Positions 33,748 through 45,775 of a DNA stretch of 64,000 bases are shown here, in pieces. Position 1 is the stretch's first letter. Each line of letters opens with the position of its first letter. The notes under the pieces were generated by a model. That model searched no databases. It was not told where the DNA came from and saw nothing but the letters and a program-made list of their open reading frames with translations. Both the position numbers and the translations under genes were made by a program. The stretch comes from Callorhinus ursinus (lineage: Eukaryota > Chordata > Mammalia > Carnivora > Otariidae): assembly GCF_003265705.1 (NCBI RefSeq), contig NW_020312788.1, positions 4,353,151 to 4,417,150 of the forward strand, in the 5' to 3' direction.

Positions 33748-33905
33748 GCAGGGGTTCCCAAAGCTGTGTGACTATGAAAAAACCCAAGGTTTTTTTCAGG
33801 TTTGACCCAAGTCATATACCCAGGGGATAAAAAGTCCATGGTATGGAACTTGGAAATCTGTGTTTTTAAAAATCTCCTGGGAAGTTTTAGCGTTCACTGT
33901 TTAAA
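33748..33905 (+). mobile_element. MER5A-like hAT-Charlie MITE remnant (tentative)
   Basis: 'GCAGGGGTTCCCAAAGCTGTG' resembles the terminal inverted repeat of MER5-type elements, and 'GAACTTGGAAATCTGTGTTTTTAAAAATCTCCTGGGAAG' resembles the MER5A body word 'gaatctgcatttttaacaagctcccaggtg'. No clear matching right terminal repeat survives. Non-autonomous, no coding frame. Confidence 0.4.
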
Positions 33906-34880
33906 ACGATGTAAAAGACATTGTGATTACCTGTAACACCATAACTTATTTTTTAAATACTATTAAGTACTATTTGAATTTTGAAAGAATCACGGGTTTA
34001 AGGAAATTTGTTTTCTAGTATAAAAGATTAATTTTTATCAAGAAAGCAAAGATAATCTGATTTATGATAGTTGCTAAGGGAGTTATTCCATATATATTAC
34101 AAAAATTAGCAGACAGATTTTGATGGTTTTAGAGAGGACAAAGGACAGTTTCTTTTACACAATATAAGCAAACAAACATATCTTGATTAACTACTAGTAA
34201 TAATTATTGTGCTAGCACATAACTCATGATCTATAGATAAATGTTTAAGTACATAAAATAAAAATTCAATTTCTATTACTCATTTATAGCATAATTCATT
34301 TCACAACTAAAAACAATAATTTAACTATAAATGATTTATGCAAGAGGTTTCCTGTATCCATACAGTATCTTTGAAAACTAACTAGTAGTAGTGGTTGATA
34401 TATGTTTTAATGGGACCCTCATCTAGAATCCAGTCTTCAAGTTATGACAGTCTTCCTATATAAAATAACCCATCTTCTGTGTCTTGTCAAATCAACAGAA
34501 ATTCAGCACTTTCTAATTTTTTAAACTCTGAATCAAATCTAATAATCTTAAACCATACTATGAAGCATAAGCATTTATGTAGTTTCCCCTAATTTTGTTA
34601 GATAATACTTAAAAAAAAACAAGCTTTGTATCCTTGTCTGTTAAATAAAAGATTATTCTTATTAACATGTTATAGATGCTTTAATGAATTCTTAAACTCA
34701 TCAGCAAGTCACATCAGTTGATCTTAACATTAATGGAATGAAAACCAGAAATTCCCACCAACTGTTATATATATTACGGCATCTGTCTCACCTTGATGAC
34801 TTAGTTTGCAAATTCTACTATTTCTATTTAGATGTCACCTTTATTCTGTATTTTTTTCTAAATCATTTGACACAAAGGCA
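33906..34880. other. Anonymous AT-rich sequence
   Basis: No recognised gene or repeat. Confidence 0.5.
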
Positions 34881-34881
34881 A

Positions 34882-35300
34882 TATAGAATGATGGTTAAGA
34901 ATGTAGACTCCTGGGTACCTGGGTGGCTCAGTTGGTTGGGTGTCTGCCTTTGGCTCAGGTCAAGATTCCCAGGATCCTGGGATCGAGCCCCACATCAGGC
35001 TCTCTGCTCAGCAGGGAGCCGGCTTCTCCCACTTCCCCCTGCTTTCTCTCTCTCTCCCCATGTCAAATAGATAAAATCTTAAAAAAAAAAAATGTAGACT
35101 CTTGATTGAGGATTCAAATCTTGGCTCTACTATTTACAAATATTAGACAACCTGCTTAACTTACACACTTTGATTTTCTCATATATAAAATAGAAATACA
35201 CAAGTAACTGTGTTAAAGGGTAGTTGTAGGTATTCAATAAGTAATAAAAAGAAGTGTTTAGAATATAGTTTGGCCAATGGATATGACTAATAAATATTCA
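34882..35300 (-). repeat. MIR, reverse, split by a CAN-SINE
   Basis: 'ATAGAATGATGGTTAAGAATGTAGACTC' (34882-34910) continues at 35091 as 'TGTAGACTCTTGATTGAGGATTCAAATCTTGGCTCTACTATTTAC', then 'CTGCTTAACTTACAC', 'TTCTCATATATAAAATAGAAAT', 'GTAGGTATTCAATAAGTAATAAA'. This is the reverse complement of a MIR with its tRNA-like part first. The younger SINE at 34911-35090 sits in it. Confidence 0.75.
34911..35090 (+). mobile_element. CAN-SINE, forward, inside a MIR
   Basis: Head GGTACCTGGGTGGCTCAG, B-box GGGATCGAGCC, GCTCAGCAGGGAGCCGGCTTC, tail TCAAATAGATAAAATCTT plus A-run. Duplication AATGTAGACTC at 34900-34910 and 35091-35101. The duplicated word is MIR sequence. The plus frame 34738-35070 runs through it by chance. 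Confidence 0.96.
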
Positions 35301-35314
35301 ATACAAATTACCCA

Positions 35315-35506
35315 GGGGCACCTGGGTGGCTCAGTCAGTCAGTTAAGCGTCTGCCTTTAGCTCAGGTCATGATCCCTGGGGTCCTGGGATCGAGTGCCAC
35401 ATCGGGCTTCTTGCTTGGTGGGGATCCTGCTTCTCCCTCTGCCCCGCCCGCCTGCTCATGCTCTCTCACACACACTGTCTCTCTCTCAAATAAATGAAAT
35501 CTTAAA
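35315..35506 (+). mobile_element. CAN-SINE, forward
   Basis: Head GGGGCACCTGGGTGGCTCAG with a small GTCA duplication after it ('AGTCAGTCAGTTAAG'), GGGATCGAGTGCC, a 'TTGGTGGGGATCCTGC' body variant and a AAATAAATGAAATCTTAAAA tail. Only a short AAATTA duplication is visible at the flanks. Lies at the outer edge of the MIR 34882-35300. Confidence 0.95.
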
Positions 35507-36201
35507 ATTATCTGTAACAATTATAAACTTTCATTTATAAGAAAGAACCTATAAAGAACTTTGGGTTCTTTAGATCTTATATGAAAAGGTTTCATTAAAT
35601 TTACATTAATTGACCTAAACCTAAAAGGTAGTGATTTGTCTAGGACATAGCTTATTCTCTTGATTTTAAGTTAGAAATATTTTTGTAGCAGGATGTAAAG
35701 CATCCATTCAAGTTTTTGATTTTATGATTATATAATCCCTTTCACTGTTTCCTTCAATCCCCAAACTCTTCCCATAAGTAGAGCCTATATCACAAGGAAT
35801 TATACTTTTGGAAGAACATGATAATTATAAGCAACTGATATTTATATAGCATGTCACAATGAACAAAATGTTTTCCCCACAACTTCTCTTGCTTTTGATT
35901 CTTAGAGATCCTTATTACTCTCATGTTTGAAGGTAAAGAATATAAGTTAATAAAAAGTAAGTGAAGGTTTTATTAAAATCTGTCTTTGCTGACTCTCATG
36001 ATCTCATCTCTTTGCTCTGCTCTTTTTTGGGATCAAAAAGTTTGGCTGGCCAGGTACCTTGAAGGATTTATGATTGTTCTTTTGCTTAAATTAAATCAAT
36101 AAATGGGATTTCTGCTTTTTACTAATAATGGTAAATTCATATATAACAAACAACTGATCTGCTGAAACAGGAAACTAAAAAAGCTGGATAAAATCTTCAA
36201 C
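35507..36201. other. Anonymous sequence, faint MIR-like signal at 35820-35970
   Basis: Around 35825 'AACTGATATTTATATAGCATGTCACAATG' could be a MIR 5' word, but the match is too weak to call. No gene recognised. Confidence 0.4.
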
Positions 36202-36213
36202 TAAGTAAACAAA

Positions 36214-36408
36214 TTTTTTTAAAGATTTAATTTATTTATTTGAGAGAGAGAGAATGAGAAATAGAAAGCACGAGGGGGAAGAGGGTCAGAGGGAGAAGCA
36301 GACTCCCTGCTGAGCAGGAAGCCAGATGTGGGACTCGATCCTAGGACTCCAGGATCATGACCTGAGCTGAAGGCAGTCGCTTAACCAACTGAGCCACCCA
36401 GGCGCCCC
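36214..36408 (-). mobile_element. CAN-SINE, reverse, 12-bp TSD
   Basis: Minus-strand copy of the 'GACTGCC / GGAGTCC' subtype: on the plus strand the T-rich tail precedes AAAGATTTAATTTATTTATT, then GAGAAGCAGACTCCCTGCTG, and the head ends GAGCCACCCAGGCGCCCC. Perfect duplication TAAGTAAACAAA at 36202-36213 and 36409-36420. Confidence 0.97.
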
Positions 36409-36617
36409 TAAGTAAACAAAATTGACTAAAAGACATCGGAGAGCCACCAAGAAAGACATCAAGGAACTGATGGCCCAAAACCAAGGAAAGGGAAACCTAG
36501 AGGTGAGCACATTATTTGATACATCTTTTCATCTATTTGCAGCTGGCAACTAAGAGACTGAAAATCTAAAAACAGGTTAGTAGGAAGGGTGATTAGAAGC
36601 TGAGAAGGTTAATGACT

Positions 36618-36830
36618 TTTTTTTTTTTTCTTTTTGAGAGAGAGAGAGCAAGTGTGCATGGGGGTCGGGGGAGACAGAGAGAAATGGAGAAAGAGAGAGA
36701 ATCAAATCTTAGGCTGGCTCCACATCCCTGGCAGAGCCCACCAAGGGGCTCCATCTCAATACCCTGCGATCAGGACCTGAACCGAAATCAAGAGCTGATG
36801 CTTAACCAACTCAGCCACCCAGGCGCCCCT
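36618..36830 (-). mobile_element. Older CAN-SINE subtype, reverse
   Basis: The head (ending CAGCCACCCAGGCGCCCC) is standard but the interior differs: on the plus strand 'GGCTGGCTCCACATCCCTGG' and 'CAAGGGGCTCCATCTCAATACC' with 'AAATCAAGAGCTGATGC'. This is an older carnivoran SINE variant with 'gctcttgatttcggttcagg' in place of 'ccttcggctcagg'. The flanking duplication is indistinct (GACTTTTT versus GACCTTTT). The 91-codon plus frame 36612-36887 is a SINE artefact. Confidence 0.92.
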
Positions 36831-39435
36831 AGACCTTTTGTTAATACAGGAGACAAAATCCGCAGTTCACAGACACTACAGAGATGAGTCACTGATAAAT
36901 ACCAAAAGCTTATAGCTTGAACCTTAACAATTAATAAGGATAAACTAGAAACGAACCTGTAGATCTTTCCTTATGAAGATTAAAACCTAGCTGCAAATCA
37001 GTAGAATCCCTGATTGAATTAGGCGATCATCCTTTACCCAAACTCCTTCCAAAAGCAAAAATAATTCTCTTTGTAGGAGGATAACATCTGAGGATGTAGA
37101 TAATTGTATTACTGTCATGCTTTAAGCTTTAGGAGTTTTCTGCAAGATATAAAGCTACTGGATTTAATTTAAAGAAAGACTTCAATGCCTATTCTAGAGA
37201 TATTCAAGTAGTCTTATGAGAAACAAACAGCAAAAAAATAGACATAGTTCTTACAGAACAAAGCCAACTGTTGTTTGGACAGTAGATTTATTGGTAAGGA
37301 AAAACCATGAGATATATGACAACCACTCTTCCATTCTGAAGCATTTTTGTCATCCTAGCTTTCATAATCAGCTGCAGAAAGTCCCAGGCAAAGAAGAGCC
37401 ATTCCAAAAAGCAAGTGTAAAGAGCTTTTTAACAGTTGAACTTTTCTTTGTCCAACCTTCCTGATAGGGAAGGTTTTCTTCCTAAGTTAATACTGAGTTT
37501 ACCCAAATAAAATAACACCAAGAAGCAGCCACCATCCCAAGGCCTGGAGGAACAAAAGACAAAGATGTGAAGTTACGGGATATCAAAGGAGGGTCCCACA
37601 GGGCTGATGCCAAGAGTTCGAAAAAGCCAGAGCCTCTAAACTGTTGTTGCTGCTACTGTTATTGAAGCTGGAGGGAAGGAGCAACACGGCGGGGGGATAT
37701 ATATTTCTAAAGCAATCACCATGAAACTGTGAAGCCATTACCTTGTGATATAATGATTCGAGTGACTTTTGTCTTCCTGGGAAGACGGACCCCAGCCAAC
37801 AGGGATTGGGTTTTCCAGACCTTGACCACACTGGTAAAATTCATTTCCCTGTTGTCTTTCCTTCCTCCACTTCATAATCTATTAGTATAAATTGTCTATG
37901 CTATATATCCAAACTGTCAAATGTATATAGATCCCCATTTTATGTCTATGTACCATAAACACTTATTTTTGACCCATTAAATCAAAAGAAAAAAATTCAA
38001 CATCTTCTGTTTGTATTGATAGAAAAGTGTTTATCCAACAATTTCAACCATTACAGGTATGGCATAATCAATGAGAAGCAATTAGAAAAGCACAATCAAA
38101 GGCAGCCCAGTTTTCAGAACATCAATAGACTCCTCTCGCATAGAGCTATTTAATGTTGATTTTTCACACTATTTGGAACACAAAAAATACAGTGATTATT
38201 TTGCATTTTTCTAAATGACAAGATACATTTTTATTTCCTAAAAAAACATTTCTAGACAGTAGGTATACTTTATGTATCATTAAAAACACAGTTCAGAGAT
38301 GACAGACTTGAAAATTAGAATGGATCAAAATACATTCTATATTTTATAGATATTCTATAAAACATAATATTCTATATATATTATATTCTATAAAATATAA
38401 TATTCTAAAATATATATTCTATATTCTACATTATTAATGGATAAGACAAATAATTGGACATATTTCCATCATGTAGCAAACCTGGTAGAAATAGCCTATC
38501 AATAAATACTGGCAAACAAATGAATCAATATATTGGCAAACAGGTAAGTAAAGATGACAACTGTTTTTTTTTTACTTTTTCATAGTGTCCCAAATATTTT
38601 TCAGAAATATATGGAAAATTTCAACAGTCAGAAAAGACTGAAATTCATGACTGTCATTTTTACATTTATAAGAACAAGATTTTCATCTTTGTTAAAAATA
38701 AAAATCAGCCAGAAAAGTACTAAATAAATGATAAACATATTTTTAAAAAAATTACAGAGATCCATGAAGGTTAAGGCAGAAAATAAAATACTCATTTTTC
38801 TAGAATTATGTTGTATTATAGCTATCTTGTCAATAAAAAACTAAAGATACCTTTAGCCTAGCAGAAATTTTACCAGAACTAGCATCTCAGCCAAAGATGA
38901 AAACAACATAGAAGTGTTTTAAGAAAATGAATTCAGGGATGCGGGACCCAAAGGAAAAGCTCCCTGTTATCACATATCATTTAGCATCAGGAATTCAGGT
39001 ACTTGAACTGCCCTTCTAGACTATGCAGATTCAGGACTGTTCTGATCTGAGAAGATGTGGAAGCTCTAACAGTACAGATGTTGAGGCAATTTAGTCAAGA
39101 GTTTGAGAAAGAAACTCACTATAAACAATGTTTGGAGCTACAGAAACATGAATCAGAAAATATTCACTTGATCTGTGCAACCACAACCCTCCTACTTAAT
39201 TAGTAAAAAAATAAGAAAGATATAATAAAACCCAGATTTTCAGAGTTTTGAAAAGGATACTAGAGTTCATTTTGTACAATACCTTCATTTACAGGTGAGT
39301 ACATCAGTCTCAGGCTTGACATGACTAGTTCATATTCATGAAGTAATTTTGCAGAGAAAAACAAAAAATAAATGTGGATTTTAACTACTAGTCTTGCATT
39401 AATATTTGTTTTTAAATCAATCTTGGATTTAACAC
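36831..39435. other. Anonymous sequence with an AT-rich minisatellite-like patch
   Basis: No gene or transposon recognised except the AT-rich repeat at 38334-38430. The minus frame 37583-37831 (82 codons) has a serine/asparagine-rich stretch but no domain. Around 39270-39360 there is a very weak MIR-like word that I do not call. Confidence 0.45.
38334..38430. repeat. AT-rich imperfect tandem repeat
   Basis: Repeats built from ATTCTATA, TTCTATAAAA and ATAATATTCTA words in irregular tandem order, almost pure A/T with one C per unit. Easily melted DNA. Confidence 0.85.
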
Positions 39436-39933
39436 TGTTTTAGTAAGGACTCTCCAGAGAAACAGAACCAGTATTAGATGTAGATATAGATAAAAACACA
39501 CAGATATACCTCACAGGAACTTCACCACAGGAATTGGTTCACATGATTAGAGAAGTTATGCAGTCCCACAGTCTGCCATCTGCAAACTGGAAAGCTAAAA
39601 GTGTGTGAAAACCTCAGAACCAGTAGTGCCAATGGTGTCAGTTCAAGTCCAAAGGCTCAAGAACTGGGGGCCAATGGTCTAAGTTCTGGTTCAAGTCAGA
39701 AGGCCCAAGGAGCATAAGTATTCATGTTTGAGAGAATATGGGTGTCTCAGCTTAAACAGATAGAGCAAATTTGTACTTTCTCCACTTTTCGTCCTATTTA
39801 AGCCCTCAGCCGACTAAGTCTACAGATTCAAATGCTAATCTCTTCCTGAAACTAGACGTACCCAGAAGTAATGTTTTACCAGCTATCTGGGCATTCCTTA
39901 GTTTGGTCAAGTTAACATACAATTAACCAACAT
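39436..39933 (-). mobile_element. MaLR/ERVL-type LTR (probable), reverse
   Basis: On the plus strand it opens 'TGTTTTAGTAAGGACTCTCC' and 'AGAGAAACAGAACCAGTATT', passes 'AGGAATTGGTTCACATGATTAG', 'GTCCCACAGTCTGCCATCTGC', 'TTCAAATGCTAATCTCTTCC' and ends 'GTTAACATACAATTAACC'. Read on the minus strand this is a TG...CA-bounded LTR of the common mammalian 'GGTTAATTTTATGTGTCAAC' type. I cannot be sure of the exact family name. No retroviral genes adjoin it, so it is probably a solitary LTR. Confidence 0.7.
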
Positions 39934-41563
39934 GAACACCAACTCCACTTTTTTATTTATAATATGCAAATAACCAAATCATTCATCCCACCTGTTCTAG
40001 AACTTTCCCTTATAGCATATTCAATAAGATGACTGAATCACAATGTGAACTGTTCAAATATTCCAGGAAAATGTCAACAAAACAAAAACAAAGTGGGCTA
40101 CTCAAAGTAGCTTTGAGTATAGTCTCCTATACTCTCCCTCTGCCTCGAAAGAGAAAAGATAAATTTAAATTTCCTTCATGATAAAATATTTTTCTGAGAG
40201 GAATATTCATTCACTTTATAGAAAAGCAGCCATGGTATAAAATGACTGGAGTTAAAAGAACTGTGGAAACACACAAGGAAAGAGTACTTAGAGAAGTCAT
40301 TGAAAGATTCAGAATAGTTTTCTGGAGAAGAATCATTAGGTGGCGGTTTTGGGGTTTTTGTTTGTTTGTTTGTTTGTTTGTTTGTTTTGCCTACAGTTTC
40401 ACCTAGGAGAAAGCCCATCAGAATCTTCAGAGCGGTTGATAAAGAAGGGCTGGCTGGCTCAGCTTGAAAAAGTTCTGAGTCTGATATGCCCAAATTGGAT
40501 GATAGCCAGAGTTGGGATAGAAGACTATTTCCTTCATTCTGCCAGATGTCCAGACTCCTCATTCCATCAAACTGCATCAGGCCTGTAGAGAAGCAATCTG
40601 AAATGTCAGATACCATGTTAGATCCTTTACATCATTAATTCATTTAACTTCCTTTTATCCACTTCTCATGATGAAACTCAGAAGTAATAAGTAAATTTAG
40701 AGAAATCATTCATTGCTTTATCTTGAGTTCCTTCCATAGTTTTTTATTCTTATTGAAGTGTATGATCTTCCCTAAAATATATTTTCAAAAGTTGCTCACT
40801 GTCCTTAAACCGTTAATTACTGAAATATATATGCATATTTCTCTAACATCACATCAGAAACCTACAAGCCATATATAATTCCTTAAGTGTGGCAGCCTAG
40901 CCCCCAAAATGTCCTGATAGTTGTAATTCAAGAAACGCCAACAACACAAATTGCATGAAGCCAATAAGTTGCAGTAACAGTCTTTTGTGGTAATGCTAGC
41001 AGAGCTTTCACACAGAGGAACCCTGTCTGTGGTTTCAAAATTCCAGTTATATGCTTTATTACAGTTACTAAAAGGAAAAAAGAAAAGAAGACAAAACAGA
41101 ACACAAAACAGTTCTGCACTACTGCGCCTCACCCAGGGTTAATTAGAATGCTCTCCCTTGGCCCTCTGAGGCCTCGGGTTGTGACAAACAGAATGCATCC
41201 CAAGCAACAAGCACCAAATATTAATATGCCTTCCGTAAAGGCTTTAGCTTTAAATGAAGTCAACCATAATCAGATGTTTGCAGCAAATCATGCACCTACA
41301 AATGTTATTAACATTGCAACCTGCTTGACACATCTAGTCATTGTGTTTACAACCTAAAGAAAATAAAACGTAAAATGAAAACATTTTCTTGTCAGGGTCA
41401 GGCTATCATCATTAATTTTATTCTTCACTATTGTGCGTTTTTTTGTTTGTTTTCTTGCAGATTTTTCCCCCATAGGAGGCTGTCAGTAGTTAACTCTCCA
41501 CTTACTTTACTGATATGTAGAATACATGAAAATTTTAAACTAAAGAGTTATTTCAACAATGAC
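39934..41563. other. Anonymous sequence; TTTG microsatellite; faint MIR
   Basis: Holds the (TTTG)n tract at 40356-40388 and a weak MIR-like stretch near 40598-40700. The minus frame 40176-40616 (146 codons) reads through the microsatellite ('NKQTNKQTNKQT') and is an artefact. Minus frames at 40854-41132 show no known domain. Confidence 0.45.
40356..40388. repeat. (TTTG)n microsatellite
   Basis: About seven to eight TTTG units. Confidence 0.97.
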
Positions 41564-41575
41564 AAAGACACTATA

Positions 41576-41789
41576 GGGACGCCTGGGTGGCTCAGTCAGT
41601 TAAGCATCTGACTCTTGGTTCCAGCTCAGACCATGATCTCAGGGTCCTAAGATGGAACCCTGCTTCAGGCTCTGCACTCAGCAGGGAGTCTGCTTGAGTT
41701 TCTCTCTCTCTCCCCCCCACTTGCATGCTCTTGTGCTCACTTGCGCAAACTCTCTAAAATAAATATATCTTTAAAAAAATAACAAAAAT
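41576..41789 (+). mobile_element. Older CAN-SINE subtype, forward, 12-bp TSD
   Basis: Head GGGACGCCTGGGTGGCTCAG, then 'AGCATCTGACTCTTGGTTCC', ATGATCTCAGGGTCC, GCTCTGCACTCAGCAGGGAG and a AAAATAAATATATCTT tail. Perfect duplication AAAGACACTATA at 41564-41575 and 41790-41801. The 'CTGACTCTTGGTT' interior marks an older subtype than the 'CTGCCTTCGGCTC' copies. Confidence 0.96.
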
Positions 41790-41801
41790 AAAGACACTAT
41801 A

Positions 41802-42542
41802 AAGATGTGTTAGTATTATGTACTTGAAACAAATCCTCAAAAGAACACACAAAAGGAAACAGAATCTCTAGTGACTTGAAGTCCCTAAAGAGAATACCCA
41901 TTCTTTCAGAAAATTTATCTAAGCAAGTATTTCTGAAGGTAAAGAAATAGTCTTGTAGCAAGTGTTTTTTAAGAGACTGCTATGTCAAAGATAGATTGAA
42001 TCATTTTAAAATATAGAAAGATGCTGTTTAAATTCTGGGATCAAGAACAACCAAAACATTTATAAGAACATTTTCTATCATTATTTAATGCATAAATGTG
42101 TGTCAAATCTTTTAACTTCAAGTTTTAAAAATAAAATTGCTCTATCAAGAAATGTCACCTGAATAATACAATGCTGAATTATACAAGCAATGCTTCATCA
42201 CTGCCTTAGATGTCATTCTACAGCTAGTGGGCAATACAGAATGGAAGGAAACCTCTGCAGGTGGAGTAGAGAAATGGAGGGGATGGTTGCACACTACTGT
42301 CCAAGCTGCAGTGTAGGACCCACAGCAACCTGAGAAGCAAACCCCAGTGGAAACAAAACCTCAGCAGAAATTAAAGCACTGAGTGGGGAACTCCAAGGTG
42401 AGCAGACACAGAGGAGAGTGGAGATTCTCTAGGGTATTTTTTTTTTAACCATTCATCTGTTTATATATACACATACATATATTTACATATGTATATTTAC
42501 ACACACACACACACACACAATTTTTCTTCCATTTTTTTCTAG
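41802..42542. other. Anonymous sequence with a CA repeat
   Basis: No gene recognised. It contains TATACACATACATATA and (CA)n at 42463-42520 just before the LTR-like element. Confidence 0.5.
42463..42520. repeat. (TA/CA)n microsatellite
   Basis: TATATATACACATACATATA merging into about ten CA units. Confidence 0.95.
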
Positions 42543-42995
42543 TGTTAAAAAGAAAATCACAGGCCCTAATTGGTGTTATTTGGGCCGGGCCAAGTCACTA
42601 AACTGGGGCTTAATACCTAACCTAACCATAGTTTTAACCTCCCCAGAAATACTAAGTCTTAATCTGTCAATCAGGAGTTTTCTGATCAGCAACAATCAGG
42701 TAATCTGTCACATGAGCCCCTTCTATTCCCCAAAGGAAGATGTGGTAATCCACCTAATAAAACCCCTGCCCCTGCCCCTCCCCTTAAGGAAAGATGGCCT
42801 TGCCTGGAACAATCCTTTCTTTCCCTTTGCTAGTCACTTTCCTGCCCTGCCCTCCTTCCTATAAAAATCTTCCATTTTGCACAACTCCTCAGAGCTCCCC
42901 TCTACTTGCTACATGGGATACTGCCTGATTTATGAATGATTTAATAAGCCAGTGACAACTTCAAGTTTACTCAGTTGATCTTTTGTTCTTCAACA
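42543..42995 (+). mobile_element. Solitary class I-like ERV LTR (probable)
   Basis: A 453-bp segment starting TG and ending CA with internal promoter architecture: a TATA-like CCTATAAAAATC at about 42857, followed some 80 bp downstream by a polyadenylation-like AATAAG (42943-42948), then a T-rich U5 ending CTTCAACA. Flanking CTAG (before) and GTAG (after) could be a 4-bp duplication with one mismatch. No gag, pol or env frame is recognisable next to it. The family name is unknown to me. Confidence 0.6.
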
Positions 42996-43479
42996 GTAGT
43001 CAGAAGGGAGTCAGAAAAATCACTGGAATCACTAAAAACAGCCCCTCTGAAAGAGATTATACAGGTCCTGAAATGACTCAGGAAGGACAAATCATGTGCA
43101 GCCACACCAACTTCCCAAAAAGATGGGTGTACAGTAAATATAATCATCTCCCCAGAAGAAGATATTCTTAAAGAGGAAGGAGGACAGTGATTCTGGATAT
43201 GTGTTATAGCTTATTCCTGAACCAGTCTTTGTTTCTGGTCAAACGTGATCCTTAGGAGGCTTTACACGGGAATAGACACTGACCTCTGCCATTTTGGGAG
43301 TGCCTTCTTAGTGCAAGCCTAGTCACCTTGAACACAGAGGAGTCCAATCATTCTGGCCCACCAAACAATGGGGTCTGTACAGTTCTGGATAGGATATAAC
43401 AATGATATGATGTGATTAAAAACAGAATAAAAAAAGGAATAACAGTGCATTGCAAATTCAAGTGTAAAAATTGTTTCTT
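42996..43479. other. Spacer between two LTR-like elements
   Basis: Anonymous sequence with no recognisable primer-binding site, retroviral frame or gene. If the two LTR-like elements belonged to one provirus this would be its residue, but nothing coding is visible. Confidence 0.4.
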
Positions 43480-44025
43480 GAAACCAAAGGGAACAGAATT
43501 TGCCACCCCAAAATAGGTCTCTTTGGCAAAAGGATTATTTTAGGCTGATTATTTTTAATAAACAGCAGATATAGAAAAGCTCTTACAAACTGAGCGGGAG
43601 TTACACTTTTGTAAGAAACATTTACTTTTATAAGGGAAATCTCAATTTGTTAGGATGCCCCCTCTCTCTGTACCAGGAAGAGAAGGATGACTAAATCTCT
43701 ATAAACTCTTCTTAACAGAGAAGTCAACCACTAAAATCTGTATAACAACCTTGCCCTTATTTACTTGCTTTTCCTAGTAACCTCTCCAAAGTAGCCTCCC
43801 TTACCCCCAACATCTTTTGTGTTTAGCTGGAGAGGTTAAAGTGCTAGCTTGGACCATTTCAAAGAGTTTTTCAGTTTTCCTTGGTCTCTATCATGTATAC
43901 AGAAGATATATGTTATTAAACTTCTGTGTTTTTTTCTCCTGTTTAACTTTTATAGGGTGTCTCAGCCAGGAACTCAGAAGGGTAGAGGGAAAATTATTTT
44001 TCCTCCCTCACAGAACTTCTGTATT
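43480..44025 (+). mobile_element. LTR-like ERV-derived sequence (tentative)
   Basis: 'TTATTTTAGGCTGATTATTT', 'AGATATAGAAAAGCTCTTAC', 'GATGACTAAATCTCTATAAAC', 'GCTGGAGAGGTTAAAGTGC', 'TTTCAGTTTTCCTTGGTCTC' and 'ATTAAACTTCTGTG' followed by 'GGTGTCTCAGCCAGGAACTC' have the look of an LTR with ATTAAA polyadenylation signal (about 43914). Ends not determined. The family is not the same as the element at 42543-42995. Overlapping plus frames 43817-44065 and 43849-44052 have no viral motif. Confidence 0.4.
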
Positions 44026-44074
44026 AGCTTGTATATGTCTATGCAGAGATGATGAAAAAATATAAAAAATGCTC

Positions 44075-44880
<806 letters not shown>

Positions 44881-45436
44881 TCTTTATATTTCAACCTGGC
44901 TAATGGCAGCAGCAGAACTTGACCCACCACCACCAATCAGATGAAGTCTAAGTTTCCAAATTATGGCCTCTTTTTACTGAAAGGTATGAGAGATCCTAGT
45001 AGTCCAGCTGATTCTATAGTTTGGAAGAACTTTGGTCCTAGAACATTTTATTATTGTCAGAAGGCAAGTATGCTTTTAGGAATTATGGGGTGACAGTAAA
45101 TAAAAACAAAACAAACCACACAACTTAATGGGGCTACCACTATTCCAGTTGTGACAATTTGAGCCACTATAATCACAATCCTCATTAATATTATGAATAA
45201 AAATACATTGAGCTTGTGAAATGCTCTTCATTTATTATCATATTGAAAGGAAATAACCAATATAAATTATAAAAGGTTTTAGTTATGCAAAACATGGATA
45301 TATATTAAAGGATATGTTTTAGATTTTAGTCATTTCAATAAACATAGCCAATGCTAATAAATGTCAGTAATAGCTTTGTTAATAATGTCAATTAATACAT
45401 CAATGTTAATATACATAGGCATTTTGCTTCTACTAA
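44881..45436. other. Anonymous AT-rich sequence
   Basis: No gene or repeat recognised. Confidence 0.5.
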
Positions 45437-45448
45437 GTATGTCTTTTT

Positions 45449-45570
45449 CAAGTAGGCTCCATGCCCAGTGTGGAACACAACTCAGGGCTTGAATTCACGA
45501 CCCTGAGATTGAGACCTGAGCTGAGATCAGGAGATGCATAACTGAATGAGGCAACCAAGTGCCCCCAAGT
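45449..45570 (-). mobile_element. Short older CAN-SINE, reverse (first of a pair)
   Basis: On the plus strand 'AAGTAGGCTCCATGCCCAG', 'GAATTCACGACCCTGAGATTG', 'GAGACCTGAGCTGAGATCAG' and a head 'GCAACCAAGTGCCCCCAAG'. This is the older variant with short body. GTATGTCTTTTT lies immediately before it (45437-45448) and immediately after it (45571-45582), a 12-bp target-site duplication. The right copy was then reused by the next SINE. Confidence 0.9.
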
Positions 45571-45584
45571 GTATGTCTTTTTAT

Positions 45585-45775
45585 TTTACTTTTAAAGATT
45601 TTATTTATTTGAGAGAGAGAGAGAGAGAGAGATTATGAGCAGGGGGTAAGGGCAGAGGGATAAGCAGATCCTCCACTGAGCAAAGAGCCCAGTCTGGGAC
45701 TTAATCCCAAAACCCTGGGATCATGACCTGAGCCGAAGGCAGACACTTAACCAACTGAGTCACCCAGGTGCCTGT
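45585..45775 (-). mobile_element. CAN-SINE, reverse (second of a pair, same target)
   Basis: Plus-strand view: AAAGATTTTATTTATTTGAG, a GA run, 'GACCTGAGCCGAAGGCAGAC' and head 'GAGTCACCCAGGTGCC'. Flanked by GTATGTCTTTTTAT at 45571-45584 and 45776-45789, perfect over 14 bp. The left copy of this duplication is the right copy of the previous SINE's duplication. Confidence 0.95.

Noticed and set aside
39250..39390. Possible MIR or similar old SINE
   Set aside because: Only one short word ('CATTTACAGGTGAGTACATCAG') resembles the consensus. Too weak to list as a repeat.
40176..40616. 146-codon minus frame
   Set aside because: Reads through the (TTTG)n microsatellite (NKQTNKQT) and has no domain. 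The plus strand also has an overlapping frame.
42543..44025. A complete provirus between the two LTR-like elements
   Set aside because: The interval is only about 0.5 kb, the two ends look like different families, and no retroviral frame or motif was found.
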